DNA from: Haloarcula amylolytica JCM 13557
Lineage (GTDB): Archaea; Halobacteriota; Halobacteria; Halobacteriales; Haloarculaceae
DNA length: 54,803 nucleotides
Direction of reading: 5' to 3'
Assembly: GCF_000336615.1 (NCBI RefSeq)
Contig: NZ_AOLW01000051.1
Span: forward strand, 1 to 54,803
Of the stretch, positions 15,223 to 24,455 are shown in pieces. A program made the position numbers and the translations under genes. Within the stretch, counting starts at the first letter, position 1, and each line of letters starts with the position of its first letter. Under the pieces are notes generated by a model, which did not search any database, had not been told where the DNA came from, and was given only the letters and a program-made list of their open reading frames with translations.

Positions 15223-17790
15223 TCAGAGTTCCGGGACCGCCAGGTGGAACTCCTGGTTTCTCGCTTCTAACAGACAGAGGTGAAAGCCCTCCTTGCGCGA
15301 GAGGTTCACGAAGCTCTTCCGCTTATCGCGGTTAAACAGCCCACTGGAAGTGGCTTCTTCGGCGGTTTCGAGCGCCCCCGGCTCGAAGAAGCTGCTCGTG
15401 ACGAGAAACGCCGACGCAAGCGATCCGGAGGCGTTGCCGACCCGCTCGGCGTTCCGGATGAGGTCCGACATCTGGCCCTCGGAGGCCGGTTCGCGCGAGT
15501 CGTTGATGTTGGCGACGACCAGCGGGTTCCCCATCCGGTCGCGGACGACGACGTCGAACCGCTCCTGCGAGCGGTTCTCCTGGCCGTCCTCCGTGTAGGT
15601 CACCGTGACGTTGCCGTTCAGTTCGGCGCGGTCGATAGCCGGAAGGCCCTCGTAGAGGTCCTTCATCGCTCCCGCGTGGCCGGTGTCCCGAATCTCGTAG
15701 AGGAGGTTCCGGATGAGCCAGTTGACGAAGCGGTACTGGATGCTGTCCTCGAGGAACTCCTCGAAGGGCGTCCCGTTGACCGTGGCGCCCTCGGCCTCGA
15801 ACTGCGTGTGGTACTCCAGCCTGAGGTTCGCCTCGACTTCATCACGGCTCGCCTCGCCGTCCCTGGCCTCCTCCAGCGTCGCCTTGCCTTTCGAGTCGTA
15901 CCTGACGAAGAGGTTCGTCCCGTTTATCGCCTCGCCGACGCTGAGCCGGGTGCCACACGCAGCGGTGTCGTCCTGCTCGTCGAGTTGCTCCTCCAGCCGG
16001 TCGATCTCGGCCCGTGCGTCGGCTAGCTCCGACTCCAGGCGGTCGCGCTCGTCCCGGAGTTCCTGGTTCGTGGCTTCCAGATCTGTGAGTTCGGATTCGA
16101 GTTCCGACACCGTCTCGGCCCGCTGTTCCAGTTCGGACTCCAGTTCCGCGACGCGCTCCTGCTCGCGCGGTGTCGGCTCTTCGTCGGCAGGCGACTGTCG
16201 CTGGTCCTCTGTCGAAGGCTGGGTCTTGGGCGTCTCGGCCGGCTGTGGGTCTTTCGCAGGTGTGCGACGGCTCTCCTGTGCCGGTGCTGGTCCCTGCACA
16301 CTGGATTCGGTCGACGGTGCCGAGTCGTCCTGTGCTGGCTGGTCACGTCGCGGCGTCGAGGCCTGTTGCCCACCTGTCGGTGGCGTCTGGGTGGGGGACA
16401 CGCTGGTTGTCATGCTTTCACGAGCACCACCGGACTTGTTCGGGTCCAGCGACGGGACCGAGCGCGTCTCCAGGTCCGTCGTTGACCCGCCAGAACCGGC
16501 GTCCGGCGTCGGCGTTGCCGCTCCAGTCCCGGACTGTGCCTGGGACGGCCGTGACTCGGTGCTCTGGTTCGGTTTCGAGTCGGTCGGTTCGGCGCGACGG
16601 TCCGTCGAAGCCGTCTGGTCGCTCTGTGACTGGGAACTCCGAGCACTCGCCTGCTGGGCTTCCTGCGTTTGTGACGGGTCCGTCGCCGGGCGTTTCGGTT
16701 CGGTCTCCCCGGCAGTCTCACCCACTCTGGTCTCCCGTTCGGCGGCGTCGTTGTCCGGTTCCGTCTGGGTCGCGGCGTCGTTGTTCGGTTTTGTCTGGGT
16801 CGCGGTGTCAGTATCTGTCGCCGCCCGGTCGGTCGCTCCGCTGTCTGGCTGGCTGTCCGTATTCGGCTTCTCGGCCACGCTCGATTGCTCGTCCGACTCG
16901 GAACTGCGGCGGGACCGGCCCGGAGTCGCACCGGCGGCTTTCGACCCCGGCGGGCCGCTGCTTGCAGGGCCGCGGTCCGGTGTCGACTCTGCTGCGGTCT
17001 GGGCCTGTTCAGCCTCGTCGGTTCCATCGGCTTCGGTATCTCCGACGGGGTCCGGGGATGGGTCCGCCAGTTCATCGCTGGCGTCGCCCTGTGGTGTCGG
17101 TTCGTCTGGTGCTGCCGTCTCTGTCGGCGTGCTATCTACCGCACCCTCGTCAGTGGGTACGTCGGCGACAGCCGTCTCGTCGCCAGCGTCGAGCGGATCG
17201 ACGCCGGCGGCCGCCGGGTCCGCTGACTGCTCGTCCGCCTCGTCGTCCGGCGGTTCCGGAATCTCGATCGGCTCGATGTCGACCGGCATGACCTCGTAGA
17301 TGCCGACCTCGTCGTTGGCCGTTTCGAAGGCCTCGTCGTCGGTGATGAGGTTGTCAGAGTTCCCGACCCACGCGACGCTCATCGAGCGGCCCTGGTGGTA
17401 GACGGTGTAGTAGTCGCCCGAGAGGACGTTCTCCGAGAGTTCGATAAAGCCCGTAAAGTTGCCGCTCGACAGGGTTTGATCGACGTCTGCAAGCGCGGTG
17501 TCTTCGGTGTAGTACTGCGCTTTCACCTCGTCGGCCCGCTCCTGCATCACTGCAAGCAGGGGTAAGGCCTCGTGGGGTGACCGCTTGGCTGTTCCCGACG
17601 CGTCCTCGAAGTCCTCGATAGTGCCGTCGAGGACGCCGACGACGGTCCCGTTCAACATGAACAGGCGCGTCGGACCCGTGATGACCGCGCCGGAGAACTC
17701 CTGCCCGGCGAGGTCTTGCAGGCCCGCGAACCCGCCGTCGAACGGAACCGACTCCCAGCCGTCGACCCGTTCGACCGTGCGTGTACTCAT
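15223..17790 (-). CDS. Large haloarchaeal protein with disordered linker and coiled coil (DUF7527-like)
   Basis: An 855-residue protein with three parts. Residues 1-180 are a folded N-terminal domain (MSTRTVERVDGWESV...). Residues about 185-600 are a disordered Ser/Thr/Gln/Asp/Pro-rich linker containing a tandem ten-residue repeat (TQTKPNNDAA then TQTEPDNDAA). About 600-660 is a coiled coil. About 670-855 is a C-terminal folded domain. The C-terminal stretch DVVVRDRMGNPLVVANIND recalls the core of PD-(D/E)XK nucleases, but with the catalytic E-x-K missing. I recall the haloarchaeal label DUF7527; function unknown. ATG 17790 is used, since sequence upstream of it in frame is not conserved-looking. 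The gene is divergent from the cox cluster. Confidence 0.75.
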   Translation of the reverse strand: MSTRTVERVDGWESVPFDGGFAGLQDLAGQEFSGAVITGPTRLFMLNGTVVGVLDGTIEDFEDASGTAKRSPHEALPLLAVMQERADEVKAQYYTEDTALADVDQTLSSGNFTGFIELSENVLSGDYYTVYHQGRSMSVAWVGNSDNLITDDEAFETANDEVGIYEVMPVDIEPIEIPEPPDDEADEQSADPAAAGVDPLDAGDETAVADVPTDEGAVDSTPTETAAPDEPTPQGDASDELADPSPDPVGDTEADGTDEAEQAQTAAESTPDRGPASSGPPGSKAAGATPGRSRRSSESDEQSSVAEKPNTDSQPDSGATDRAATDTDTATQTKPNNDAATQTEPDNDAAERETRVGETAGETEPKRPATDPSQTQEAQQASARSSQSQSDQTASTDRRAEPTDSKPNQSTESRPSQAQSGTGAATPTPDAGSGGSTTDLETRSVPSLDPNKSGGARESMTTSVSPTQTPPTGGQQASTPRRDQPAQDDSAPSTESSVQGPAPAQESRRTPAKDPQPAETPKTQPSTEDQRQSPADEEPTPREQERVAELESELEQRAETVSELESELTDLEATNQELRDERDRLESELADARAEIDRLEEQLDEQDDTAACGTRLSVGEAINGTNLFVRYDSKGKATLEEARDGEASRDEVEANLRLEYHTQFEAEGATVNGTPFEEFLEDSIQYRFVNWLIRNLLYEIRDTGHAGAMKDLYEGLPAIDRAELNGNVTVTYTEDGQENRSQERFDVVVRDRMGNPLVVANINDSREPASEGQMSDLIRNAERVGNASGSLASAFLVTSSFFEPGALETAEEATSSGLFNRDKRKSFVNLSRKEGFHLCLLEARNQEFHLAVPEL
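16742..16801. repeat. Two-copy 30-bp tandem repeat inside the linker of the large gene
   Basis: Bases 16742-16771 and 16772-16801 match at 26 of 30 positions and encode the repeated decapeptide in the disordered linker. It is a recent in-frame duplication with no apparent effect on the frame. Confidence 0.7.
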
Positions 17791-17879
17791 TACTCCCACC
17801 AAGCCGGATGGCAGACAAATAGTTTGTGCCCACGGGCGCGGTCCGATGGACATATGCCGATTCGAGTGTAAGTACGTGT

Positions 17880-18275
17880 ATGGCAGAGGAGCCGGGACTA
17901 AGCGACCAGTATCCGACTGCGAGCCCGTGGCCGCTGTTCGTCGCACTGGGATTAGCACTGTCAGAGATCGGCGTGTTCGTCGGACTCTTTCCGGTAGCCG
18001 TCTTCGGACTGATACTGTTCGGCGGCAGTATCGCCGGTATCCTCACGGAGTCCGGGTACGTGGAACGGCCGTGGCCGACCCTGCTGGGCGTGGGAGTGGT
18101 TCTTATCGTCCTCGCCGCCGCGTTTGCGGTCTGGCAGGTCCCGGTCGCCGATATCGCGCTCTCGAACGTCGGGACCGGGCCACTCCTCACTCGGCTGGTG
18201 GCCGTCGCCGCGGCGGGCACCGTGATGATCGCGATGGGTGGCGTCGCCTCGATAATGGAACAGACCGCGGCCTGA
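17880..18275 (+). CDS. Four-helix membrane protein of the cytochrome oxidase cluster
   Basis: A 131-residue protein MAEEPGLSDQYPTASPWPLF... with four hydrophobic segments (about residues 16-35, 37-55, 68-88 and 103-122). It matches what is annotated in haloarchaea as a cox cluster protein (DUF7541 as I recall). It probably resides in the cytoplasmic membrane next to the terminal oxidase. ATG 17880 is used; an in-frame ATG at 17853 is also available. It is followed on the same strand by DUF6684-like and coxA genes. Confidence 0.7.
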   Translation: MAEEPGLSDQYPTASPWPLFVALGLALSEIGVFVGLFPVAVFGLILFGGSIAGILTESGYVERPWPTLLGVGVVLIVLAAAFAVWQVPVADIALSNVGTGPLLTRLVAVAAAGTVMIAMGGVASIMEQTAA

Positions 18276-18308
18276 GACGGGTACCCGCCCGGTTCGGAAA
18301 CCAACACT

Positions 18309-18316
18309 CTATTTAC
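18309..18316 (+). promoter_or_regulatory. TATA box of the DUF6684-like gene
   Basis: CTATTTAC lies 27 bases (centre) before ATG 18339, giving a leaderless start independent of the upstream gene. Confidence 0.55.
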
Positions 18317-18338
18317 CGACCTGTGCTAACGGACAGGC

Positions 18339-18590
18339 ATGGCACTGTTCGGGTTCGAAAAAGACACCCTGCTCGACCTCACTGTGAACGTTATCCCGCT
18401 CGGGATCCTCCTCTTCTTCATCGTCGCGTTCGCCGCGTTCCCGGCATTCGGAACGGATCCCGTCTTCTCCGGAATGCAGTTCGCACTGATCATCTCGATG
18501 TTCCTGTTGCTCGCTGTCCTGACCTACTACGCGGGGAAGGCCGTCGAGAACGCCGAGAAGGAGAGCGGCGAACTCGGCCACGAAGACTGA
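18339..18590 (+). CDS. Small membrane protein of the cytochrome oxidase cluster (DUF6684-like)
   Basis: An 83-residue protein MALFGFEKDTLLDLTVNVIPL... with two hydrophobic helices (about residues 17-36 and 46-65) and an acidic C-terminus. Haloarchaea carry this family (DUF6684 as I recall) directly before coxA. A role as an oxidase accessory or assembly subunit is plausible from its constant position and is not shown by any motif. Confidence 0.75.
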   Translation: MALFGFEKDTLLDLTVNVIPLGILLFFIVAFAAFPAFGTDPVFSGMQFALIISMFLLLAVLTYYAGKAVENAEKESGELGHED

Positions 18591-18759
18591 GCGGACGGGT
18601 TCAGACAAACCGTTTCGAAGACCGACCGCGGTCGCTACCGGATGACAGTGCGAGGTGATCCCTCCTTTCTGCGGTTTCACCGCCGGATGGAAGCCGTGTT
18701 TTATGATCGTTGCTGCAGGAATCGACCCTTTGATAATGTCCCAGTCCTGAAGGACGACT

Positions 18760-20544
18760 ATGGTAGCAGGAGATATTGTGCTGACGGGGCTGATGGCCGT
18801 CCTCCTCGTCGGCGTCGCCGCGCTTCTCACCCGTGTCGAGAACTGGCGTTCGTATACGCCGCTCGCGGGTGGCGGGGCCGTCACGGGTGACGAGGCAGCG
18901 GTCATCAACCGTGAGAAACCCGCAGGTATCATTCGCTGGCTAACAACCGTCGACCACAAGGACATCGGTCTGTTGTACGGGGTGTACGCGGTCATCGCAT
19001 TCGCCGTGGGCGGCATCATGGCGATGCTCATCCGCCTCCAGCTCGTCACGCCCGCCGGGGCCATCCTCGGCAACAACGCCTACAACTCCATCCTGACGAG
19101 TCACGGCATCACGATGCTGTTCCTGTTCGGGACGCCCATCATCGCGGCGTTCGCGAACTACTTCATCCCCCTGCTCATCGGGGCTGACGACATGGCGTTC
19201 CCGCGTATCAACGCCATCGCGTTCTGGCTGCTTCCGCCGGCGGCCCTGCTTATCTGGGCCGGATTCTTCCTCGCGCCGGTGACCGAGAACATGATCGAGC
19301 CGGCTCGTACGGCCTGGACGATGTACACGCCGCTGTCGGTCGAGCAGGCGAACCCCGGCGTCGACCTGATGCTGCTGGGACTGCACCTCTCGGGCGTTGC
19401 GGCGACGATGGGCGCGATCAACTTCATCGCGACCATCTTCACGGAGCGCAACGAGGAGGTCAACTGGGCGAACCTCGACATCTTCTCGTGGACGATCCTC
19501 ACCCAGTCCGCGCTCATCCTGTTCGCGTTCCCGCTGCTGGGGAGCGCCATCGTCATGCTCCTCCTGGACCGGAACCTCTCGACGACGTTCTTCGCCGTCG
19601 AGGGTGGCGGCCCGCTGCTGTGGCAGCACCTGTTCTGGTTCTTCGGCCACCCCGAGGTGTACATCCTCGTCCTGCCGCCGATGGGACTGGTCAGCCTCAT
19701 CCTGCCGAAGTTCTCGGGCCGGAAGCTGTTCGGCTTCAAGTTCGTCGTCTACTCGACGCTTGCCATCGGGGTCCTCTCCTTTGGCGTCTGGGCCCACCAC
19801 ATGTTCTCGACGGGCATGGACCCGCGGCTCCGGGCGTCGTTCATGGCTGTCTCGTTGGCTATCGCGATACCGAGCGCAGTCAAGACGTTCAACTGGATCA
19901 CGACGATGTGGAACGGCCGCCTGCGCCTGACGACGCCGATGCTGTTCTGTATCGGCTTCGTCTCGAACTTCATCATCGGCGGTGTTACGGGCGTGTTCCT
20001 CGCTTCCATCCCCGTCGACCTGATTCTGCACGACACCTACTACGTCGTCGGGCACTTCCACTACATCGTGATGGGTGCCATCGGCTTCGCGGCCTTCGCC
20101 GGCATCTACTACTGGTTCCCGATATTCACCGGGCGGATGTACCAGCGCACGCTCGGGAAGGCGCACTTCTGGTTCTCGATGGTCGGGACCAACATCACGT
20201 TCTTCGCGATGCTCGCGCTCGGCTACCTGGGGATGCCGCGCCGGTACGCCACCTACGAATTCGACGGCGCTATCGCACCGCTGACGCAGGTCAGCACCTT
20301 CCACCAAGCGGCGACGGTGGGTGCGGTCATCCTGTTCATCGGCCAGCTGTTCTTCGTCTGGAACATCGTCCAGTCCTGGCTCGAAGGCCCGAAAGTCGAG
20401 GACGGCGACCCGTGGAACCTCGAACGCGACGGCATGCTGGACCGCGAGTTCCAGTGGTTCGACGAGCAGCTCGAAGCCGAAGCGCCGGAGAAGGACCCCT
20501 CGCTGCTCGCTGACGGCGGCGAAGAAGAACAAGACGACTCGTAA
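18760..20544 (+). CDS. coxA: Heme-copper terminal oxidase subunit I
   Basis: A 594-residue, twelve-helix core subunit of an A-type oxidase that reduces O2 to water and pumps protons. Predicted ligands by alignment with known oxidases are: low-spin heme His115 (LTSHG) and His434; CuB ligands His297 (GHPEVY), His346 and His347 (AHH); heme a3 His432 (VGHFHY). Glu299 and Tyr301 in GHPEVY are the D-channel glutamate and cross-linked tyrosine, which makes it an A1 type. The C-terminus is a soluble acidic tail. Subunit II and III genes are not next to it. Upstream TATA candidates are TTTGATAATG (18729-18738) and TGTTTTATG (18693-18702). Confidence 0.97.
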   Translation: MVAGDIVLTGLMAVLLVGVAALLTRVENWRSYTPLAGGGAVTGDEAAVINREKPAGIIRWLTTVDHKDIGLLYGVYAVIAFAVGGIMAMLIRLQLVTPAGAILGNNAYNSILTSHGITMLFLFGTPIIAAFANYFIPLLIGADDMAFPRINAIAFWLLPPAALLIWAGFFLAPVTENMIEPARTAWTMYTPLSVEQANPGVDLMLLGLHLSGVAATMGAINFIATIFTERNEEVNWANLDIFSWTILTQSALILFAFPLLGSAIVMLLLDRNLSTTFFAVEGGGPLLWQHLFWFFGHPEVYILVLPPMGLVSLILPKFSGRKLFGFKFVVYSTLAIGVLSFGVWAHHMFSTGMDPRLRASFMAVSLAIAIPSAVKTFNWITTMWNGRLRLTTPMLFCIGFVSNFIIGGVTGVFLASIPVDLILHDTYYVVGHFHYIVMGAIGFAAFAGIYYWFPIFTGRMYQRTLGKAHFWFSMVGTNITFFAMLALGYLGMPRRYATYEFDGAIAPLTQVSTFHQAATVGAVILFIGQLFFVWNIVQSWLEGPKVEDGDPWNLERDGMLDREFQWFDEQLEAEAPEKDPSLLADGGEEEQDDS

Positions 20545-20608
20545 GCGGCCGAATTCTGTTTTCGTCTACTTCTGTCGTTCGCGGCTACGTCCGAACGGAC
20601 AGTGCCTG

Positions 20609-20701
20609 TTAGCTCGCGCCGGAGACGAGTACCATGGCCGTCACGAACATCATGAGCGCGATTCCGGTCAGGACGAGAAACAACAGTTCCTTCTGTGACA
20701 T
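20609..20701 (-). CDS. 30-residue single-helix membrane microprotein
   Basis: The minus strand from the ATG at 20699-20701 to TAA at 20609-20611 encodes MSQKELLFLVLTGIALMMFV and ten more residues (TAMVLVSGAS): one membrane helix with a short charged N-terminus. A TATA-like CCTTTTTCAC lies about 24-33 bases before the start. It is convergent with coxA and divergent from the next small cox-cluster gene. Single-helix proteins of this size are known as minor subunits of terminal oxidases, so an oxidase subunit is possible but unproven. Confidence 0.55.
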   Translation of the reverse strand: MSQKELLFLVLTGIALMMFVTAMVLVSGAS

Positions 20702-20759
20702 AGGATAGCTACGGCGTGGAAGTGAAAAAGGCTAATCGTCTCCGAGCCGTTGTTCCCAC

Positions 20760-21029
20760 ATGAGCGAGTCAGCCGAGGCCAGGTCCGGACAGCAAATCGT
20801 CCTTCGCCTGTACGTTGCTATTGTTGTTCTTGCCGGCGTGATGGGGTTCGTGCTCGGCAGCATCCGACCGGAAGACCTCGAACCGGAACTGTTCGGTGTG
20901 ATCGCGCTGCCACCGACGCCGTTTGGCGTCGCCATCTACGGGTTCGTCACTATCGGCATCGTCCTCGGCGTGTTGCTTGGCCTCGTCGTGTACGTCTCCG
21001 AGCGAATCGACGACGCGGCCAGTTCCTGA
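20760..21029 (+). CDS. Two-helix membrane protein of the cytochrome oxidase cluster (DUF7520-like)
   Basis: An 89-residue protein MSESAEARSGQQIVLRLYVAI... with two hydrophobic helices (about residues 14-33 and 55-78) separated by a proline/glutamate-rich outside loop (RPEDLEPELFGVIALPPTPFG). I recall this as a haloarchaeal cox cluster family (DUF7520). ATG 20760 lies 58 bases from the divergent microprotein start, so the two share a promoter region. Confidence 0.7.
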   Translation: MSESAEARSGQQIVLRLYVAIVVLAGVMGFVLGSIRPEDLEPELFGVIALPPTPFGVAIYGFVTIGIVLGVLLGLVVYVSERIDDAASS

Positions 21030-21196
21030 GTGTCCGTTGCTGCAGTATATCTTGCCGTGTGAACCAGTTCCTCGTACCGCTGTGGACCCCTCAGCTATCT
21101 GATGCCCGATTCCGTTAGTTTATTTTAATCCGACAGAAAATCGGCTGCTAGTCGCCTGCGTGACAGCAAGCCGGTGTCTCACCGCCCTCCCTACAA

Positions 21197-22603
21197 ATGC
21201 GCCCCGAATTTCCCCTCCGTCAGTGGTTGGTCCACCGAATCGCTATCGACCGACGTGCGCTCGCAGCGTTCAGAGCGGGGCTCGGGCTGTGTCTCATCGT
21301 CGATATTGTCCTACGGTGGTCGGACATCGTCGCCTTTTACACCGATAGCGGCGCGCTCCCGCGCTCGACACTGGCTGAACTGTATCCGGTTCTGGGAGAC
21401 GTGTCGCCGCTCGCTTTCTCGGGGACCGTCTGGCTCCCGCTGGTGGCCCTCGGACTGACGGCGCTCGCAGGACTGGCGCTGGTAGTGGGCTACCGGCCCC
21501 GCCTGAGCGCGGGCGTCGCGTTCGTCCTGCTCGTATCGATACAGCTCCGGAACCCTGTCGTCCTCAACGCCGGCGATACGCTGTTTCGCCGGCTGCTGTT
21601 CTGGAGCCTCCTCCTCCCGCTTGGCTGTGGCTGGGAAAATGGGTCGCCGGAGTCTGCGCCGACACGGGTCGCCATCGCCGGCACTGCGGGCATCCTCCTG
21701 CAAGTACTGGCCGTGTATGTGACGAACGGCCTCATGAAGTTTCGCGGTACGTACTGGCACCGGGGGACCGCGGTGCGGTACGTGTTCCAGCTCGACCACC
21801 TCACTGTCCGTGTTGGTGACGTGGTTGCGGGCTGGGACCCGGTGCTGGTCCTGGGGAACTGGCTCTGGCTCGCCTTGCTCGTCGGGTCCCCGTTGTTGCT
21901 CATCTGGACCGGACGGTACCGGACGGGACTGGTCGCGGCGTTCGTCACCGCACACGTCTGTATGGCGTTCTCGTTTCTCCTGGGTGTGTTTCCGCTCGTC
22001 TCGATTCTCGGGCTGGTCTTGTTTCTCCCGACGCCGTTCTGGGACGCGCTCGCGGACCGCTGGCCCGCCGCCATCGAAGCGTTGCGCCCGCGGGGGCCGG
22101 ATTCAGCGACAGGTCCTTCGCAACTCTGGTTCCCCACGACGACGTCTTCGCTGGCGTCGCTCGGGATCGTCGCCATTGTCGTTCTCAACGCTATCGCGGT
22201 CGGTTTCGTCGCCGCACCGACAGGTACGCCGGACAGAATCGAGGACCGGAGCTGGAACATGTTCGCGCCAGACCCGCCACAGGAAACGTGGTGGTACGCG
22301 GCCCCGGCAACTCTGGAGTCCGGGAACCGGGTCGACGCGCTTACCGGGGAGCCGGTCACTCTCTCTCGGCCGCCGGAGGTGTCAGACCGGTTTCCGAACC
22401 AGCGCTGGAAGAAGTTCCTCGGGACAGCCCGTCACGAACCCAGTCTTCGACGGTCGCTCGCAACGTATCTGTGTTCCCGGTGGAATCAACGCCACGACGA
22501 CGCGATGGAACGCGTGGAGTTGATTGTCCTGACCGAGTCGACCAACCTGAACGGGTCCGAATCCGTCAGCCAGGAACGGCTCGGGTCGTATCAGTGTGCC
22601 TGA
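21197..22603 (+). CDS. HTTM-domain membrane protein (gamma-carboxylase-like fold)
   Basis: A 468-residue protein with about eight to ten membrane helices. The features FRAGLGLCLIVDIVLRW (about residues 26-42), the LVVGYRP loop and KFRGTYWHRGTAVRY (about 177-191) match the HTTM domain family, related to vitamin K-dependent gamma-carboxylase. After the membrane part comes a soluble tail with WNMFAPDPPQETWWYA, typical of these proteins. Haloarchaeal members have no known substrate. The 167-base region before it has an AT-rich stretch (TTAGTTTATTTTAATC, 21114-21129) as a possible promoter and no other feature. Confidence 0.75.
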   Translation: MRPEFPLRQWLVHRIAIDRRALAAFRAGLGLCLIVDIVLRWSDIVAFYTDSGALPRSTLAELYPVLGDVSPLAFSGTVWLPLVALGLTALAGLALVVGYRPRLSAGVAFVLLVSIQLRNPVVLNAGDTLFRRLLFWSLLLPLGCGWENGSPESAPTRVAIAGTAGILLQVLAVYVTNGLMKFRGTYWHRGTAVRYVFQLDHLTVRVGDVVAGWDPVLVLGNWLWLALLVGSPLLLIWTGRYRTGLVAAFVTAHVCMAFSFLLGVFPLVSILGLVLFLPTPFWDALADRWPAAIEALRPRGPDSATGPSQLWFPTTTSSLASLGIVAIVVLNAIAVGFVAAPTGTPDRIEDRSWNMFAPDPPQETWWYAAPATLESGNRVDALTGEPVTLSRPPEVSDRFPNQRWKKFLGTARHEPSLRRSLATYLCSRWNQRHDDAMERVELIVLTESTNLNGSESVSQERLGSYQCA

Positions 22604-22677
22604 TCGGGTGATGATGGAGATTGGTTACACCTCGAAAGCAGTCCTTCAAGCGACGATTGAGCGTACGCTCTGTCCAG

Positions 22678-24381
22678 TCAGGCGACGCTGGCCGTTTCCT
22701 GATAGCTCCCGTACTCTGCCTCGAAGACGGCCATGATCTCGCCCATCGTCGCGTAGGCTTTCACCGCGTCGATGATGACGGGCATGACGTTCCCGCCGTC
22801 CGTGATCACCTGCTGCAGTTCGTCGAGCGCCGCTTCCACGGCCGCGTCGTCGCGCTCTGCCTTGGCCGTCGCAAGCTTGTCCCGCTGGCGTTCCTGCACG
22901 TCCTCGTCAACGGTGAGAATTTCGGGCTCGGTGTCTTCCTCGACGGTGTACTTGTTGACGCCGACCATGACCTCTTCCTCGCTCTCGACGCGCTGCTGGT
23001 ACTCGTAGGCGGCGTCCTGAATCTCGCGCTGGAAGTAGCCGTCCTGAATCCCCTGAATAACGCCGTCGCGGACCGACCCGTCACCGAGTTCGTCCCTGAT
23101 GTGGTTGATGTAGGCCATCGCCTTCTCCTCGACCTCGTCGGTCAGCGACTCGATGGCGAAACTGCCGCCCATCGGGTCGACGATGTCGGCGGCGCCCGAC
23201 TCCTCCGCGATGATCTGCTGTGTGCGGAGGGCGACCCGCACCGCCTGCTCGGACGGGAGCGCCAGCGCCTCGTCGAAGCTGTTGGTGTGCAGGCTCTGGG
23301 TCCCGCCCAGCACACCTGCGAGGGCCTGAATCGTCACGCGGACGATGTTGTTCAGCGGTTGCTGGGCCGTCAGTGACTGGCCGGCGGTCTGGGTGTGGAA
23401 CTTCAGTTGCTTGCTGGCGTCGGCCTCCGCGTCGTACCAGTCGTCCATCACCCGGGCGTAGATGCGCCGGGCCGCGCGGAACTTCGCGATCTCCTCGAAC
23501 ATGGAGTTGTGCGAATTGAAGAAAAAGGAGAGCTGTGGGGCGAACTCGTCGACCTCAAGCCCCCGGTTCAGACAGTCTTCGACGTAGGCGAAGCCGTCCG
23601 CGAGGGTGAACGCGAGTTCCTGTACGGCTGTCGAGCCGGCCTCCCGGATGTGATACCCCGACACCGATATGGGCTTGAACTTCGGGGTCTCCTGACTGGC
23701 GAACTCGATAGTGTCGGTGACGAGCTTCAGCGACGGCTCCGGTGGGATGACCCACTCCTTCTGTGCGATGAACTCCTTGAACATGTCGTTCTGGAGGGTC
23801 CCCCGGATCTCCTCGCGCGGGACGCCCTGCTGGTCGGCCAGCGCGATGTACATCGCGTAGATGACGGGGGCGCTGGGGTTGATCGTGAAGGAGGTCGAGA
23901 CCTCACCGAGGTCGATGCCGTCGAACAACCGCTCCATGTCCGCCAGCGTGTCGACGGCGACACCCTCCTTGCCCACCTCGCCGTCGGCCATCACGTCGTC
24001 GGAGTCGATTCCCATCAGCGTCGGCATGTCAAAAGCCGTCGAGAGCCCGGTCTGGCCCTCGTCGATGAGATAGTGGAACCGCTCGTTGGTCTCGTCGGCG
24101 GTGCCAAAGCCCGCGAACTGCCGCATGGTCCACTGCCGGCCGCGGTACATCGTCGGATAGACGCCGCGTGTGAACGGCTCCTCACCGGGGAAGCCGATGT
24201 CTTCCTCGTAATCGACGTCGTCCACGTCGAGAGGTGTGTACAGCCGGTCTACGTCGAGGTTTGAGACCGTCGCGAACTGCTCCTTGCGTTCGCCGTAGGC
24301 GTCCAGTACGGGGTCCAGTGTCTCGGCTTCCCACTCGCCTTTCTGCTCGCGGATGCGCTGGAGGTCCGACTCGTCGAACAT
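22678..24381 (-). CDS. Methylmalonyl-CoA mutase, large (catalytic) subunit
   Basis: A 567-residue protein holding only the (beta/alpha)8 substrate barrel of methylmalonyl-CoA mutase; the B12-binding domain is absent and in archaea is a separate small subunit, not found here. Signature stretches are PTMYRGRQWTMRQFAGFGTA (residues about 77-96), TGLSTAFDMPTLMGIDSD and the SGYHIREAGS motif. It interconverts methylmalonyl-CoA and succinyl-CoA in propionate or odd-chain metabolism and in the haloarchaeal methylaspartate cycle. ATG 24381 is chosen (MFDESDLQRI), with TATA-like TTACTAAATC upstream (24401-24410, minus strand). It converges on the HTTM gene. Confidence 0.95.
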   Translation of the reverse strand: MFDESDLQRIREQKGEWEAETLDPVLDAYGERKEQFATVSNLDVDRLYTPLDVDDVDYEEDIGFPGEEPFTRGVYPTMYRGRQWTMRQFAGFGTADETNERFHYLIDEGQTGLSTAFDMPTLMGIDSDDVMADGEVGKEGVAVDTLADMERLFDGIDLGEVSTSFTINPSAPVIYAMYIALADQQGVPREEIRGTLQNDMFKEFIAQKEWVIPPEPSLKLVTDTIEFASQETPKFKPISVSGYHIREAGSTAVQELAFTLADGFAYVEDCLNRGLEVDEFAPQLSFFFNSHNSMFEEIAKFRAARRIYARVMDDWYDAEADASKQLKFHTQTAGQSLTAQQPLNNIVRVTIQALAGVLGGTQSLHTNSFDEALALPSEQAVRVALRTQQIIAEESGAADIVDPMGGSFAIESLTDEVEEKAMAYINHIRDELGDGSVRDGVIQGIQDGYFQREIQDAAYEYQQRVESEEEVMVGVNKYTVEEDTEPEILTVDEDVQERQRDKLATAKAERDDAAVEAALDELQQVITDGGNVMPVIIDAVKAYATMGEIMAVFEAEYGSYQETASVA

Positions 24382-24455
24382 ACTCCGGTGTATGTCATGA
24401 TTTAGTAAGAAGGTTCGGGCAAGCTTGATGTTACCGTCAGACACACCGGCGGGGA

